A DNA stretch of 64,000 nt from Globodera rostochiensis (GCA_018350325.1 JAEVLN010000014.1:186001-250000), one strand, 5' to 3'; shown: positions 1 to 12,500, numbered from the stretch's first letter. Notes: generated by a model not told the origin, from the sequence alone. Numbers and translations are program-made.

Positions 1-83
1 ACTTTGTCTCTTGTCTCGGGTTTTGGGGTAAAGTTGCAGTATCGAAATAATTTAATTAAACAAATAAAAACTGCATTTTTAAG

Positions 84-3000
84 CACGCCGCGTTGAAAGC
101 GATCAAGCAAAGCGGTGAATACGATGAAATTGCCAAGATCCATGCGAGTCCGGCCATTGTGGACGGAGGAGCTCACGCGGGACCCGCATTTTTGCCGTGG
201 CATCGTGAATACGTGAAAAGGTTAAAGAAAAGTTTAAAAAAAAAATAAATTTATTAAGCATTTTGATTAAATTTTTAATGTTTAATTTTGCTTATGATTA
301 GGTTTTCATTTAAAAACATCAATTTTTTCGTCTAATTAATAAAATATATATATTATGACGAGAAATTAAACCTTTTAAATTTTTATTATTTTTAAAACTA
401 ATCTTTTTCAGAATGGAAAATGCCCTCCGTCAAGTGGACCCGACCATTGCCATTCCGTACTGGGACTCGTCCCTGGAGGCGCAACTTCCCACGCCGGCGG
501 ACTCGCATTTGTTCACCAAAGAAGTGAAATTATTTTTTATATTTCAAAAACAAAATTTGTGGCGTTTTGAATTGTTTAATTTCCCATTTTTTTGCAGTTT
601 ATGGGCACAACAGACGAGCAAGGCAATTTGACTTACGGCCATTTTGCAAATTGGAAAACAATTGAAGTAATTATTAGGAGCAATTTTTTGTAAAAATAAA
701 ATATAAATTAATTAAAATTAAGGGAACGAACATTCGTCGAAGGGTCGGAAAAGATGGAAAGTGCTTCAATGAAACCGAGTAGGAACAATATTTTTCAATT
801 TAAATTAAAAATGTAATTAATATTATTAAATAACAATTATTATTCAGTTCTGCGCCCATAATATTCAAATTTTATTTTTGATTATTTTAAATTAGGATTA
901 ACTGGTTCCTCAGCCAAGTGCAAATTGATCAAATTTTGGCGCCCAGTGCGCCAAAAGATGGGGTATTTATTTCTATTTATTCGTATTTTATTTTAATTTA
1001 CATATTTATTTTTATTTATTTATTCTTTAAATTGAACACGCCTAAACGTTTAAGTGCCCAATCGTCATGAATTATTTCTGGATGGAGGTGATATTTTGTA
1101 TACTTTTTATTAGCGATTGAACTTGAGCACCGATCGAGAATTTCGAAAAATCCGATCGAGATTTACCGATATTGATTGTGAATCTCGATCGCTTCGATTT
1201 CTACTTATTATGTATTTGTATTTATTATCTGTTTTCAAAAAGCATTGACCTTTTTTTGTTATATTGAGATTTTAGACCAAAAATAAGGATTTTTAGTGAT
1301 CTCGGACGATTTTGATCGGTGAAAGTGAACCCAAACTTTACCAAATTTTTTTTGAGACTTTAAACGATGAAATTGATTTTTTTGAATTCTCGAAATCTTT
1401 AATTGTCCTTAACTCCGGGCTCTGTTTTTTGTTAAAGCAAACCCACGGGGGCGTTCATACGTTTGTCGGCGGCCTTTTGAAGCTTCCGAATGACACCGAT
1501 GTAGCGGATGGCGACATGGCTGAACAAACGCGAGCTGCAAATGATCCCATCTTTTTTATGCACCATTCATTCGTCGACTTTGTAAAATAATAATTTAAAA
1601 TTTTGTTTATTTAAAATTTAAATTAAAAAACATTTTGTTTTGCCCCGTTTTAGCTCTGGGAAATGTGGCGACAATCAAAACAAACGCGCGAAAATCGCCA
1701 GACGGAATATCCGATGGACAATGCCGTGAATTTTTTGGGCTAATTATAAACAATTAAATTATTATTAATAACCAATTAATTTCATAATAATTCAATTAAT
1801 TTATCTTTTTATGCTTAGAATTGCACCACCCAGCGGCATTTTGGTGAAACTTGGATGCAGCCCTTTGGGGTGGATAAAAATGCTTAAAAATTATTATTAT
1901 TTAAAAAAATTTGAGCCATTGCAAAATCGCGGCGGTCTGAGCAACAAATACACGGACAATATGTACGAATATGCGCCACGGCCGACCTGTCAGATGGGCC
2001 CAAATTGCGGGTCAAAGTGAGTGCAAAATTTTTATTTTTATTAATTTAAATTATAAAACCATTAATTTAAAGGTTTTAATCATTTAGTTAATTAAATTGT
2101 TTTTTAGACTCCTTTTTTGTGACCGTTCCCATGGCCAGCCGCATTGTGCGGCCAAAGTTCGACCGGGCGGAAATTGCACGGGATTTATAAACGGTTTAAA
2201 TTATATAAATTTTAATTAAATAAAATATAATTTAGGCGAAGATGTTTGTCTGAATGGAATATGCCAAAACGGGCAATGCCAAAGAAATGTAAAATTTTAT
2301 TTTAAAATTTAATTAATTAATTTAATTTAGACACCAACAGCAATGCCGTCGTTACCAGCTACAACTGCAAAACCAATTAAACCAGTGCAGGTTCAGAGAA
2401 GATTTAAAATATTTGCTCTAATTTGAATATATATTCATATTTAAATTCTTTCAAATTTGTAAAATTTTATTTAAAATTTTAATTATTTATTTAATTTAGA
2501 CACCAACGCCAATGCCGCCGTCACCAGCTACAACTGCAAAGCCAATTAGACCAGTGCAGGTGCTGAGAAGTTTTTTAAATAAAATTTATTACCTCTAATT
2601 TGAATATATATTTATTTTAAAATTCAAATTTGTAAAATTTTATTTAAAATTTTAATTAATTAATTTAATTTAGACACCAACGCCAAAGCCGTCGTCACCA
2701 GCTAAAACTGCAAAACCCATTAAACCAGTGCAGGTGCTGAGAAGTCTTACCCCTAATTTGAATATATAATTATTTTAAAAATTCTTTCAAATTCATTTTA
2801 TTTTAAAATTTTAATTATTTATTTAATTTAGTCACCAACAGCAATGCCGTCATCACCAGCTACAACTGCAAAACCAATACCAGTGCAGGTGAGATTTTTA
2901 ATAAAATTTGTTACCCCTAATTTGAATATATTTTTATTTTTTAAATTTTATATCAGACCTTTATGGCACCGCCGGCAAGCAAATGCCCTTCGCCAAGTTG

Positions 3001-4227
3001 CTACAATGAAAATATTTGTTGTCAGGTTGGCGAATATCACATCGTAAATAGAGGAGGCATTCAAGCAAACGCCATCAAATTGCCAAAATTGAATTTGATT
3101 GGTGCCAAAATTTAAATTCAAATCCGGTTAATTTTGTGTCTACCCTATCAGTGACCATGTTAGAGAAAAAGACTAAAAACACTTTTAGCTTTGGGGCTTA
3201 GCTGGCGAATGTAATCGAAACCCAACATGGATGAACTGCTTCTGTTGCGTGAGTTGTGGACGTTGTATCCCGCACTACGATTTTGGAAGTAAAAAATAAT
3301 AATGTTAAAAAATAATATATTTTATTATTTACTATAAAAGTATTTGTTTAAGGTTGTACCGATTACAACCAGGGGTGCAAGTACTGGGCCAAAGCGGGCG
3401 AATGTGGCCGTAACGAATGGATGTTGGAGAATTGTCGGCGGAGTTGCGGCACATGTGTTGGTTTTTTGGAGCTAAAACAGGTACTGAATATTATTAGTAT
3501 ATTATTTTAATGATTTTAAGAATATTTATTAATGCTATTTAAATAGAATTTTTTTTAATTATTAAGCGTTAAGCATATTTAATTAAAAACTTTTATTATT
3601 TTATTTTTTAATTAATTTAATGTCATATTTATTTCATTTTATTATTTTTAATAATTTTATGCTTTTACTAAATATTAATTTTGCTTTTTATATTCAAATA
3701 TATTAGGACCCCACTTTAAAAGATGTTTTCATTTTATTTATGTAATTTTCTAATAAATAATTTTTATTGTGTCAATTTAGCTGTGCCGTATGGGCGGAAA
3801 TGGCCGCGGAAAACGTGCCGCGGACGGAATGCCATCAATTGACTTTGCCAACATGGACATGTCGTCGTTAATTAGCCGTTTTGTGCGTGAAGTTAACCGA
3901 AATCGGACTAACGACGAAGGCGATGGCTTTGGTCAATTTTTATTTTTAATTTTAAATAAATATTTTTAATTGAAAACTTTTACTTAAATTCGTTTCTAAA
4001 TAATTTATATTAACATAACTTTAAAAGTATCGAAAAATAACATTTTTATTTCATAATTAATGAAAAATAATTTAATTTTAAGACCCTCCGTTACGTGGAA
4101 TACCGGTGGTTGGCGGAGGCGCATCAGACGGTGTGTTCATTTTTTTTTAAAGAATTTTAAAAAATTTTGTTAATTTTAAGTTGTCAGATCGGCTGGTCCT
4201 CCGTCCGACAGATTAGAAGAGAATTGA
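84..4227 (+). CDS. Tyrosinase-ShKT protein, copy A (5' partial)
   Basis: Secreted-type tyrosinase (phenoloxidase), 22 exons visible; the first, 84-220, enters in frame and upstream exons lie outside the window. Exons: 84-220, 412-523, 598-666, 723-778, 896-962, 1055-1087, 1438-1581, 1654-1725, 1819-1869, 1916-2016, 2108-2193, 2236-2288, four linker exons 2331-2888, 2957-3025, 3189-3288, 3353-3480, 3781-3931, 4083-4130, 4181-4227. They sum to exactly 587 codons. CuA is seen as [13 protein letters not shown]; CuB as THGGVH then FMHHSFVDF, so both copper sites look intact. After the Pro/Thr linker come only two ShKT-like cysteine modules, where B, C and D have four. The tail carries a GRGKRAADG motif, possibly a dibasic cleavage site, and ends in SDRLEEN. 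The layout resembles nematode tyr genes, which act in cuticle or melanin-type oxidation (family knowledge). Substrate is unknown. Confidence 0.88.
1124..1430. mobile_element. Degenerate MITE in tyrosinase copy A intron
   Basis: The intron after the FWME exon is expanded by a sequence rich in GATCGAGATT-type motifs that ends near a CCGGGCTCT segment. Related sequence occupies the same intron in copy B (about 9475-9645) and copy C (about 19340-19700). Diverged members lie in two introns of copy D (32687-32862 and about 33283-33450). Ends of the TAGAG(C)...GGGCTCTA type suggest a hAT-like MITE. I could not define the exact termini here. Confidence 0.5.
2331..2888 (+). repeat. Four tandem linker exons in copy A
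   Basis: Four consecutive phase 0-0 exons (2331-2390, 2500-2559, 2674-2733, 2832-2888) of 60, 60, 60 and 57 bp. Each encodes a 20- or 19-residue Pro/Thr/Ala/Lys segment of the pattern [18 protein letters not shown]. The short introns between them are also near-copies, so the unit duplicated was exon plus intron. Because both borders are phase 0, each copy can be gained, lost or skipped without a frameshift. The segment looks like a flexible, possibly O-glycosylated linker between the tyrosinase core and the cysteine modules. Confidence 0.85.
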
Positions 4228-4639
4228 TCAAACAAAACTTTATAAAACATAAACACAAAAATTCATATTTAAACACAAATCAATCCATAATTAGTAATTT
4301 AAATATATATTTTGAACAGATCATTCACCTTGGAATTTGTTGTCACATAAATTTAAATTCTGATGAAAACAATTTGTTGCTTTATTTTAAATTTTATTTT
4401 GAATTAAATAAATTTGGCACCTTTGATAAGTCAGCTAGCAATCATACATTGCTATTCGACTGCAACAAAAATACAATATTCTAGTAATGGTTCGATGTTT
4501 TTACAAAGTAAAAATTAAGCAAAATTCAATCTGATAAGTTTTTTGTGTTTACAAAAAGGGGCAATAAAAAAGGAATTACCAGTCCTAATGTTTTGTAATA
4601 TCTCTCCACGCATTTCATATTGTCCCCAGCTTGAAGTAT
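4228..4639 (+). other. 3' flank of copy A, no gene seen
   Basis: AT-rich sequence after the stop codon. A segment around 4318-4400 (TCATTCACCTTGGAATTTG and following) is repeated downstream of copies B (about 15565) and C (about 22795), so it belongs to the duplicated unit, perhaps as 3' UTR. The open frame here shows no family resemblance. Confidence 0.5.
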
Positions 4640-5330
4640 TTGAATTAGGGTTGCCGCCGGGGGGGGGGACGGGGAAAACCGGGGATCCCTGGCCATTCTC
4701 ATCCCCGTACGGGGATCCCCGGTCTCATCCCCGTACGGGGCCCCCGTTTCCCGGTTTGCCCATCCCCGAAACGGGGATCCCCGGCCATCATCCCCGAAAC
4801 GGGATCCCCGGTCTCATCCCCGTACGGGGATCCCCGTTTCCCGGTTTGCCCATCCCCGAAACGGGGATCCCCGGCCATCATCCCCGAAACGGGATCCCCG
4901 GTCTCATCCCCGTACGGGGATCCCCGTTTCCCGGTTTGCCCATCCCCGAAACGGGGATCCCCGGTCTCATCCCCGAAACGGGATCCCCGGTCTCATCCCC
5001 GTACGGGGATCCCCGGTCTCATCCCCGTACGGGGCCCCCGTTTCCCGGTTTGCCCATCCCCAAAACGGGGATCCCCTGCCATCATCCCCGAAACGGGATC
5101 CCCGGTCTCATCCCCGTACGGGGATCCCCGTTTCCCGGTTTGCCCATCCCCGAAACGGGGATCCCCGGTCTCATCCCCGAAACGGGGATCCCCGGTCTCA
5201 TCCCCGTACGGGGATCCCCGGTCTCATCCCCGTACGGGGATCCCCGTTTCCCGGTTTGCCCATCCCCGAAACGGGGATCCCCGGTCTCATCCCCGAAACG
5301 GGGATCCCCGGTCTCATCCCCGGCCGGGTA
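4640..5330. repeat. GC-rich palindromic tandem repeat
   Basis: About 690 bp built from short GC-rich words such as CCCCGTACGGGG, CCCCGAAACGGGG, GGGGATCCCC and TTTCCCGGTTTGCCC, arranged as imperfect units of roughly 28-80 bp. Several words are self-complementary, so the block could form many small hairpins. It stands out sharply from the AT-rich surroundings and is open in several frames only because it lacks A/T-rich stops. The left edge carries TAGGGTTGC and the right edge GCACCCCTA, weakly like hAT termini, but I found no matching target duplication. Confidence 0.8.
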
Positions 5331-5620
5331 TGAAAATGCACCCCTAAAGATGGCCATCACAACAGGGATTTTAATAATTATGTTGATTTATTGTTTGAAT
5401 TTTGGTTGAGACGTGCTTTTTGACGAAAGATTTTAATACTTTTAGGTGAATCCTCCTAAATGAATTGTTCCCATTCCCGGCGGACACTCTAATCTTCCCC
5501 ATAATTTGATTCTGGCGTGAATAATGAATTTTCTATGAAAATTGGAAAAAGTCGCGGCGATTGCTAAGGCTTTTCCAACAGTGCAAATATTTTGAAATGA
5601 TTAAATAAAAATTTATTAGG

Positions 5621-5690
5621 CGAAAAAAGTTTGCTACAACGGCATTTGCCAAAGAGGCCGTTGTGTGGCGACGAATATGGCAATAATAAT
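5621..5690 (+). pseudogene. Isolated exon-like remnant of a tyrosinase-family gene
   Basis: After an AG, the sequence reads as ...KKVCYNGICQRGRCVATN. This matches in pattern the C-x-N-G-x-C-x-x-G-x-C exon of the tyrosinases ([11 protein letters not shown] in A, B and [12 protein letters not shown] in D). No neighbouring tyrosinase exons were found between 4228 and 6566. It could be a leftover of a deleted extra copy. The alternative is a cysteine-rich exon from an unrelated family with the same spacing. Confidence 0.45.
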
Positions 5691-5979
5691 GCGTAATAAA
5701 CAATGTTTAAGTAAATTATGTTTTGTATATATCAAAGAAATTAGATAATTTTATTTTTTTCTCTTTTTTATATATTAATTTGTCTTTTTACAAGCAAATG
5801 CACCCGCTGTCGGAGAACCGCGTATTTTTTTTAAATTAATTAAAATTTAACTTTTTAATTAAAAAAATTTAGTCCTAAGTCAGAAAAAAAATGCCGTAAA
5901 GTAGCTAGCTATGCCATAAATTTGATTTTTTTAGCACTTTTTTTAATAAATTGTCAATTTGTTCAACCGTGTTACATTT

Positions 5980-6320
5980 TTATTAAATAAAATGTTTCAA
6001 ATTTACAAAAACTTTTGTTAACAAACCCTTTCTTCCATTTACGCCGAACTCTTTTTTTTACAGTTTTATGATGACATCAAAAATTAGCAAATTTAAATAA
6101 CATAAATTTAGTAATTAATGCAATTTTGTCAAACTAGACAACGCACCGGTTGGATTCGCCAATTTGTGCCTTAATAACCGCTCAAATTTTTTGTTCAAAA
6201 ATAACTTTGGACTCTCCGCCAAATTTTGTGTAATTTTTCGAGAAGAAATTTGGGAAATTATTTTGAACCTGTTATGCACTCTTTTTATCAACTAGCAGGG
6301 CACAAATTTTTGATAAAACT
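5980..6320 (+). other. Conserved non-coding or exon-like block between copies A and B
   Basis: This block is closely similar to 15735-16110, downstream of copy B. It includes an AG followed by a frame reading NAPVGFANLCLNNRSNF and continuing to a cysteine near 6228. In copy B the same frame is broken by one extra base. A related reading (EFVNFCVIN...) lies downstream of copy C near 22955. It may be a relict exon or a shared 5' regulatory region of the next gene. I do not recognise it. Confidence 0.35.
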
Positions 6321-6545
6321 GCTTCCGCGATGGGCAGAAACTGTGCATTTTTATTTTATTCTTTGGACCAACGTAAATTTTTACAAATTATATTTATTCA
6401 TTCATTTTAGCAATGTTTAAATTATAAATGTAAATTTTAAGAAAATGTTTTATTTAACACTAACATGATTATACTTCTAAAGTTTTAAGCTTTTTAAAAA
6501 GCTTTATCCAAATAAAAATAGTATAAATCAAAAAAAAATAAATAT

Positions 6546-6555
6546 TTTTCTTCAG
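6546..6555 (+). promoter_or_regulatory. Candidate spliced-leader acceptor of copy B
   Basis: A pyrimidine-rich TTTTTCTTCAG ends 11 bases before the start codon at 6567. The same arrangement occurs before copy C (AG at 16280) and copy D (AG at 28510). In nematodes this is the usual look of a trans-splice acceptor. The spliced leader itself is not in the window. Confidence 0.5.
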
Positions 6556-6566
6556 ACATTCTTCTG

Positions 6567-9500
6567 ATGGATATTCATCGCTTTTTTAAATTATTTTTTT
6601 GTATTTCCATAATCTTTTTTAATGGCGTAATTTCACTTCAGCCAGGCCTTAAAGTTGGCAGTGGTAAATTTAATTAAAATTTGTTTAAAATAAATATTTT
6701 ATTTTATTTCATTTTAAAGACGGACCCAAAAGTATTAATGTTGGCGATCGAAGACAAACCGATTCTGAAGGTAATAAATTTTCTATTCATAATAAATAAA
6801 AAAAGACTTTCCATTATTATCGTTTAACATAAATTTAATGAATTTATATTTATGTTTCAACATTAAAAATAATATTTTATTTTAAACATTTAAATTAAAG
6901 CAGCAAAAGATGAAGCGTGCAAAAAGGCGCCCACAAAAGCGCTGAGACTGTACTGCAAGCTGAACCCTGACGGTTATTTTAAATTTTTAAATCTTTGTCC
7001 ATTTTAAAAATCAATTTAACCGCCAAATTTTGTGAAAAGTTTACTTACTCCACACAAATGCCTTTCATTTCTTAACATTTTTCATAATTCAGAAGGCTCC
7101 ACACCGATCCAGCAAATTGCAATGCCGCCGCCCTCGTCCAAGACCAAGAACAGCGATGGTAAACATTAAATTTTGTTTAAAAAAATTTGGGAAAATTTGA
7201 AATTGTTTAAATTAAATATTTAATTAATTAATTAATAATTCAGAAGGACCCCCGCCTCTGGTGGGTGCTGCTGCGCCACCACAAGTGCCATCGTCCAAGG
7301 CGGACTTTGATGCGGATGCCGTTCAGCCTCCCGCCGGGCCGGCACCACCGCAAAAAGGTAAATTTTTCGGATTTGTTTTTTTGTAAATTTCAAAATGTAC
7401 CGTATCCAACGAGGATCTTTATAGGTACTGTATCATCTAATGTGGACCCGTGTGCCGCGGCACCGTCAAAATCGCAACATTTTGTGTGCCAAAATCTGTT
7501 CAAATTGGATAAAAATGCCAGGGTTAGAAAGAATTATTTGTTCATTTTTTTATAAATAAATATTAAAAAATGTATTAAAAACTATTTAGGAGCAGGCAGC
7601 TCGACCTCAGTTACTAGGTGCAGCACCATCTCCAGAGATGCCTTCAATCGCTGAAGTTCCATCTCGTCAGAGCTTTTGTTTAAACTTTTGGCATTCAGTC
7701 TTAGGACAGAAAACATTAATTACTTATTTTAAATTTAATAAAAATTTGTTCTAAAATAAAAATTCAGCTGATGTGGGCGGCGAAAGCGAAGAATCTCCAA
7801 TCGTCATGTCTGCTGCGCCAATCGCTGCAACTCCCTATGAATGCATGGATTTGGGCTGTTTGTGTGAGTATGTTGGAGGTCAGTTTAACGAATTTACCTA
7901 ATAAAAAATATTAATGTTTATTTAAAAAATTGTAAACATTTTAAACAGGAAAAGGCCAAGAAGGCTCAAACATTTGTCAGTTGGCCAATGGGCAGCCGTT
8001 GCGCAAAGCTTTGCGCAAGGAATATCGAATGCTTACCGACGATGAACGGGCACGCTATGTAAGTTAATTTATTTAAATTTTAAATTAAATTCAAATTCAC
8101 TTTTTAAATATATTTCTTCACCTTTTCAATCTATTTTATCAATGGTACGCCCCGATAGCTGTGTCAAAAACTTGAAATGGAAACCCTCCCTGGTTTAGAT
8201 AAAGACCTTGTCTGATTTTAATGGCAATAATAAAGCTGAGGGTTATTTAACCTTGGAGTTAAAGAACATAGTTTGAGGTCAAATCTAGATGCTTTACGCT
8301 AGTGATTCTCGCGAGTCTTGACGAGAGAAAAGTCTCGGGTTTCGGGGTACGAAATAATTTAATTAAACAAATAAAAACTGCATTTTTAAGCACGCGGCGT
8401 TGAAAGCTGTCAAGAAAAGCGGGGAATACGATAAGTTTGCTAAAATTCATTCGGATCCGATCACTGTGAACGGAGCTCACTCGGGACCCGCATTTTTGCC
8501 GTGGCATCGCGAGTACCTGAAACGGTAAGCAAAAAAATACAACAAATGGGATTATTGATATTTTTTTGATTAAAATTATTAAAAATTAAATTGTACTTTT
8601 AAGTGATCTATTTATTTTTTATTTGTTCATCAACTTTTTTTGAGAAATTAATTTTTACTCATAAAATTTTAAGCTTAGTAATTTTTTAAAATTCAAAATA
8701 ATCGTATTAATTTTTTCAGAATGGAAATTGCCCTCCGTCAAGTGGACCCGACCATTGCCATTCCGTACTGGGACTCGTCCCTGGAGGCGCAACTTCCCAC
8801 GCCGGCGGACTCGCATTTGTTCACCAAAGAAGTGAAATTATTTTTTATATTCCGAAATAAATTTTGTGGCGTTTTGAATTTTTGAATTGTTTAATTTCCC
8901 ATTTTTTTTGCAGTTTATGGGCTCAACGGACGAGCAAGGCAATTTGGTTTACGGCCATTTTGCAAATTGGACAACAAATGAAGTAATTATTAGGAGCAAT
9001 TTTTTGTAAAAATAAAATATAATTAAAATTAAGGGCGCGAACATTCGTCGAAGGGTCGGAACAGATGAAAAGGAAAAGGGCTTCACTGAAGACGAGTAGA
9101 AAAAAATATTTTACAATTTAAATTTAATAAATAACATAATTAATCCATTTTAAAAATATATACAATTTAATTTATTTTATATTTTTATTTATTATTAATA
9201 ATAAATATTCAGTTTAAAACCCATTTATATTTAAATTTAATTTTTAATTATTTCAAATTAGGATTAACTGGTTCCTCAGCCAAGTGCAAATTGATCAAAT
9301 TTTGGCGTTCAGTGCGCCAGAGCCCGGGGTATTTATTTCTTCGTTTATTCGCTTAATCAATTTTACTTTTATTTATTTATTATTTAAATTGAACACGCCT
9401 AAACTTTCTAGGTTTGTGCAATCAAAATGGAATTTCACTGGATGGAGGTGATATTTTGCATATTTTTTATTAGAGATTGGACTTGAGGACTTATCGACAT

Positions 9501-12500
9501 TTATCGAGATTTCGATTGTGAATATCGATCGGTCCGATTTCTATTTGTTATCTGTTCCCGATTTAGTGATCTCGACGAATCGAGTTCTAGATCAAAATCT
9601 CGATTGGTCTTTAAGTGCTGGCTTTAGATAATAAATGTTTTTTTGTTGAAGATAACCCACGGGGGCGTTCATACGTTTGTCGGCGGCCTTTTGCCGCTTC
9701 CGAATGGCACCGATGTAGCGGACGGCGACATGGCTGATTCACCACGAGCTGCAAATGATCCCATTTTTTATATGCTTCATTCCTTCGTCGACTTTGTAAA
9801 ATAATAATTTAAAATTTTGTTTATTTAAAATTTAAATTAAAAATATTTGTTTTGTTGATCAAAATGCCCTCCGTTTTAGCTCTGGGAAATGTGGCGACAG
9901 TCAAAACAAACGCGCGAAAATCGCCAGACGGAATATCCGATGGACAATGCCGTGAATTTTTTGGGCTAATTATAAACAATAAAATTTATTATTAATAACC
10001 AATTAATTTCATAATAATTCAATTTGATTTATCTTTTTATGCTTAGCAATGCGCCAGCCCGCAGCATTTTGGTTCAGCTCCGATGCGACCCTTTGAGGTG
10101 GACAAAAATGCTAAAAATCATTGTTATTTATTATTATTATTTATTAAAAAACAACAAAAAATTTGAGCATTGGGAAAATCGCGACGGGCTGAGCAACAAT
10201 TACACGGACAATATGTACGAATATGCGCCACGGCCGAACTGTCGGATGGGCCCAAATTGCGGGTCAAAGTGAGTGCAAATTTTTATTTTTATTAATTTAA
10301 ATTATAAAACCATTAATTTTTAACGTTTATTGTCCATAAATTGTATTTTAGGCTCCTTTTTTGTGACCGTTCCCATGGCCAGCCGCCGCATTGTGCGGCC
10401 AAAGTTCGACCGGGCGGAAATTGCACGGGATTTATAAACGGTTTAAATTATATAAATTTTAATTAAATAAAATATAATTTAGGCGAAGATGTTTGTCTGA
10501 ATGGAATATGCCAAAACGGGCAATGCCAAAGAAATGTAAAATTTTATTTTAAAATTTAATTAATTAATTTAATTTAGACGCCAACAGCAATGCCGTCGTC
10601 ACCAGCTACAACTGCAAAACCAATTAAACCAGTGCAGGTGAGAGAAGTTTAAATTTGTTACCCCTAAATGATAAAATTTCTTTTAAAATGTAAAATTTTA
10701 TTTTAAAATTTTAATTTATTAATTTAATTTAGACGCCAACGCCAATGCCGCCGTCAGCAGCCACAACAGCAAAACCAATTAAACCAGTGCAGGTGAGAGA
10801 AGTTTAAATTTGTTAACCCTAAATGAATATATAATTATTTTAAAATTTCTTTTAAAAATGTAAAATTTTATTTTAAAATTTTAATTTATTAATTTAATTT
10901 AGGCACCAACGCTAATGCCGTTGACACCAGCTACAACTGCAAAACCAATTAAACCAGTGCAGGTGAGATTTTTAATAAAATTTGTTACCCCTAATTTGAA
11001 TGTATATTTATTTTTAAAATTCTTTCAATAAATTTTGTTTTAAAATTTTAATTAATTTTTAGACACCAAATGCAATGCGGCCGTTAATAGCTACAACTGC
11101 AAAACCAATTAAACCAGTGCAGGTTCAGAGAAGATTTAAAATATTTGCTCTAATTTGAATATATATTCATATTTAAATTCTTTCAAATTTGTAAAATTTT
11201 ATTTAAAATTTTAATTATTTATTTAATTTAGACACCAACAGCAATGCCGTCGTCACCAGCTACAACTGCAAAGCCAATTAGACCAGTGCAGGTGAGAGAG
11301 AAGTTTTTTTAATAAAATTTATTACCTCTAATTTGAATATATATTTATTTTAATTCTTTAAATTTATTAATAATAATTATTATTTAAGTCCTGCTATAAT
11401 GAGCATGAATGTTGTTCGGTATGGGCACAGAAGGGCGAATGCCAACAGAATCCGGGCTACATGAGCGCGTGGTGTAAAGCCAGTTGTCAGAAAGTACTCA
11501 AAACTTTGATATTTATTAGAATTTAATATTTAAATTAAAAATAATTAATATTAAATTGTTTAGTGCCAACCCGACTACGACCTTTATCAAGGTGTAAATA
11601 TTTTCGCCCTTTTAAATTTTTGATTATTCAAATTCATTTGTTTGAGAATGCAATAATCGGCATCCAAACTGCCAAACATGGACAAGTCAGGGGCAATGTC
11701 AGCGCAACCAATTTTGGATGGTAATTAATTAAATTAATAATTATATTTATTTATCCTGCAGATTTTTTTATTTATTTAATAAGTTTTTTGTTATTTAAAG
11801 GCCGAAAACTGTCGTCAATCCTGTGGAAAGTGTCGTGTTTCGCGGCAACAGGTGTGCAGTGGAGGCCAAGGAAGCCAGCAAAATCGGGGTTAACATTAAT
11901 TATAAAAATATATATTTCAAAAATTAAAGATCGGATCACTTTGGCACCGCCGAGAAGCAAATGCGCCTCGCCAAGTTGCTTCAATGAAAATATTTGTTGT
12001 CAGGTAGGCGAATATCTTCAAACCGTAAACTTAAATTGCACCAATATGCCAAACATTTCATTAGTGCCAAAATTTGAATTTCAATCCGGACGCCTTTGGT
12101 GTATAAGACAGCGAAAACCGAAGTTTTTTCCTTTGGGTTGAAGACTAACAAGGCGGGTGGGTCTCCACTCACTACCCAACTCATCACCAATCAAAATTGG
12201 GGCAATAACTTGCTTCAATTTTAACCCACTAGCGGTTTAGGTGCGCCTAACGGCGCACCAACCGCTAGAAGTACGGATATGTTATGAACAGATTTGATTG
12301 AAATACTTCAAAGCTTTTTATCCTTGGAATTTTTTGACATTTTTCCCTTTGTGACACTTTTTCCTCTTGGCGTTTTAACCTATTGACATTTTCAACTTTT
12401 AGCTTTACCCACTTATGGCACATTCCCCCTTTTTACTTTCCCCGCTTTTGGCTTTTCCCTAGTGGCATTTTCACTTTTGGCACTTTTCCCTTTGATTTCC

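Noticed and set aside
4543..5409. 288-residue Pro/Gly-rich frame that looks collagen-like
   Set aside because: It lacks a strict Gly-X-Y register and exists because the GC-rich tandem repeat has no stops; the opposite strand is open too.
8259..8507. Minus-strand frame over the CuA exon of copy B
   Set aside because: It is the antisense shadow of a conserved tyrosinase exon.
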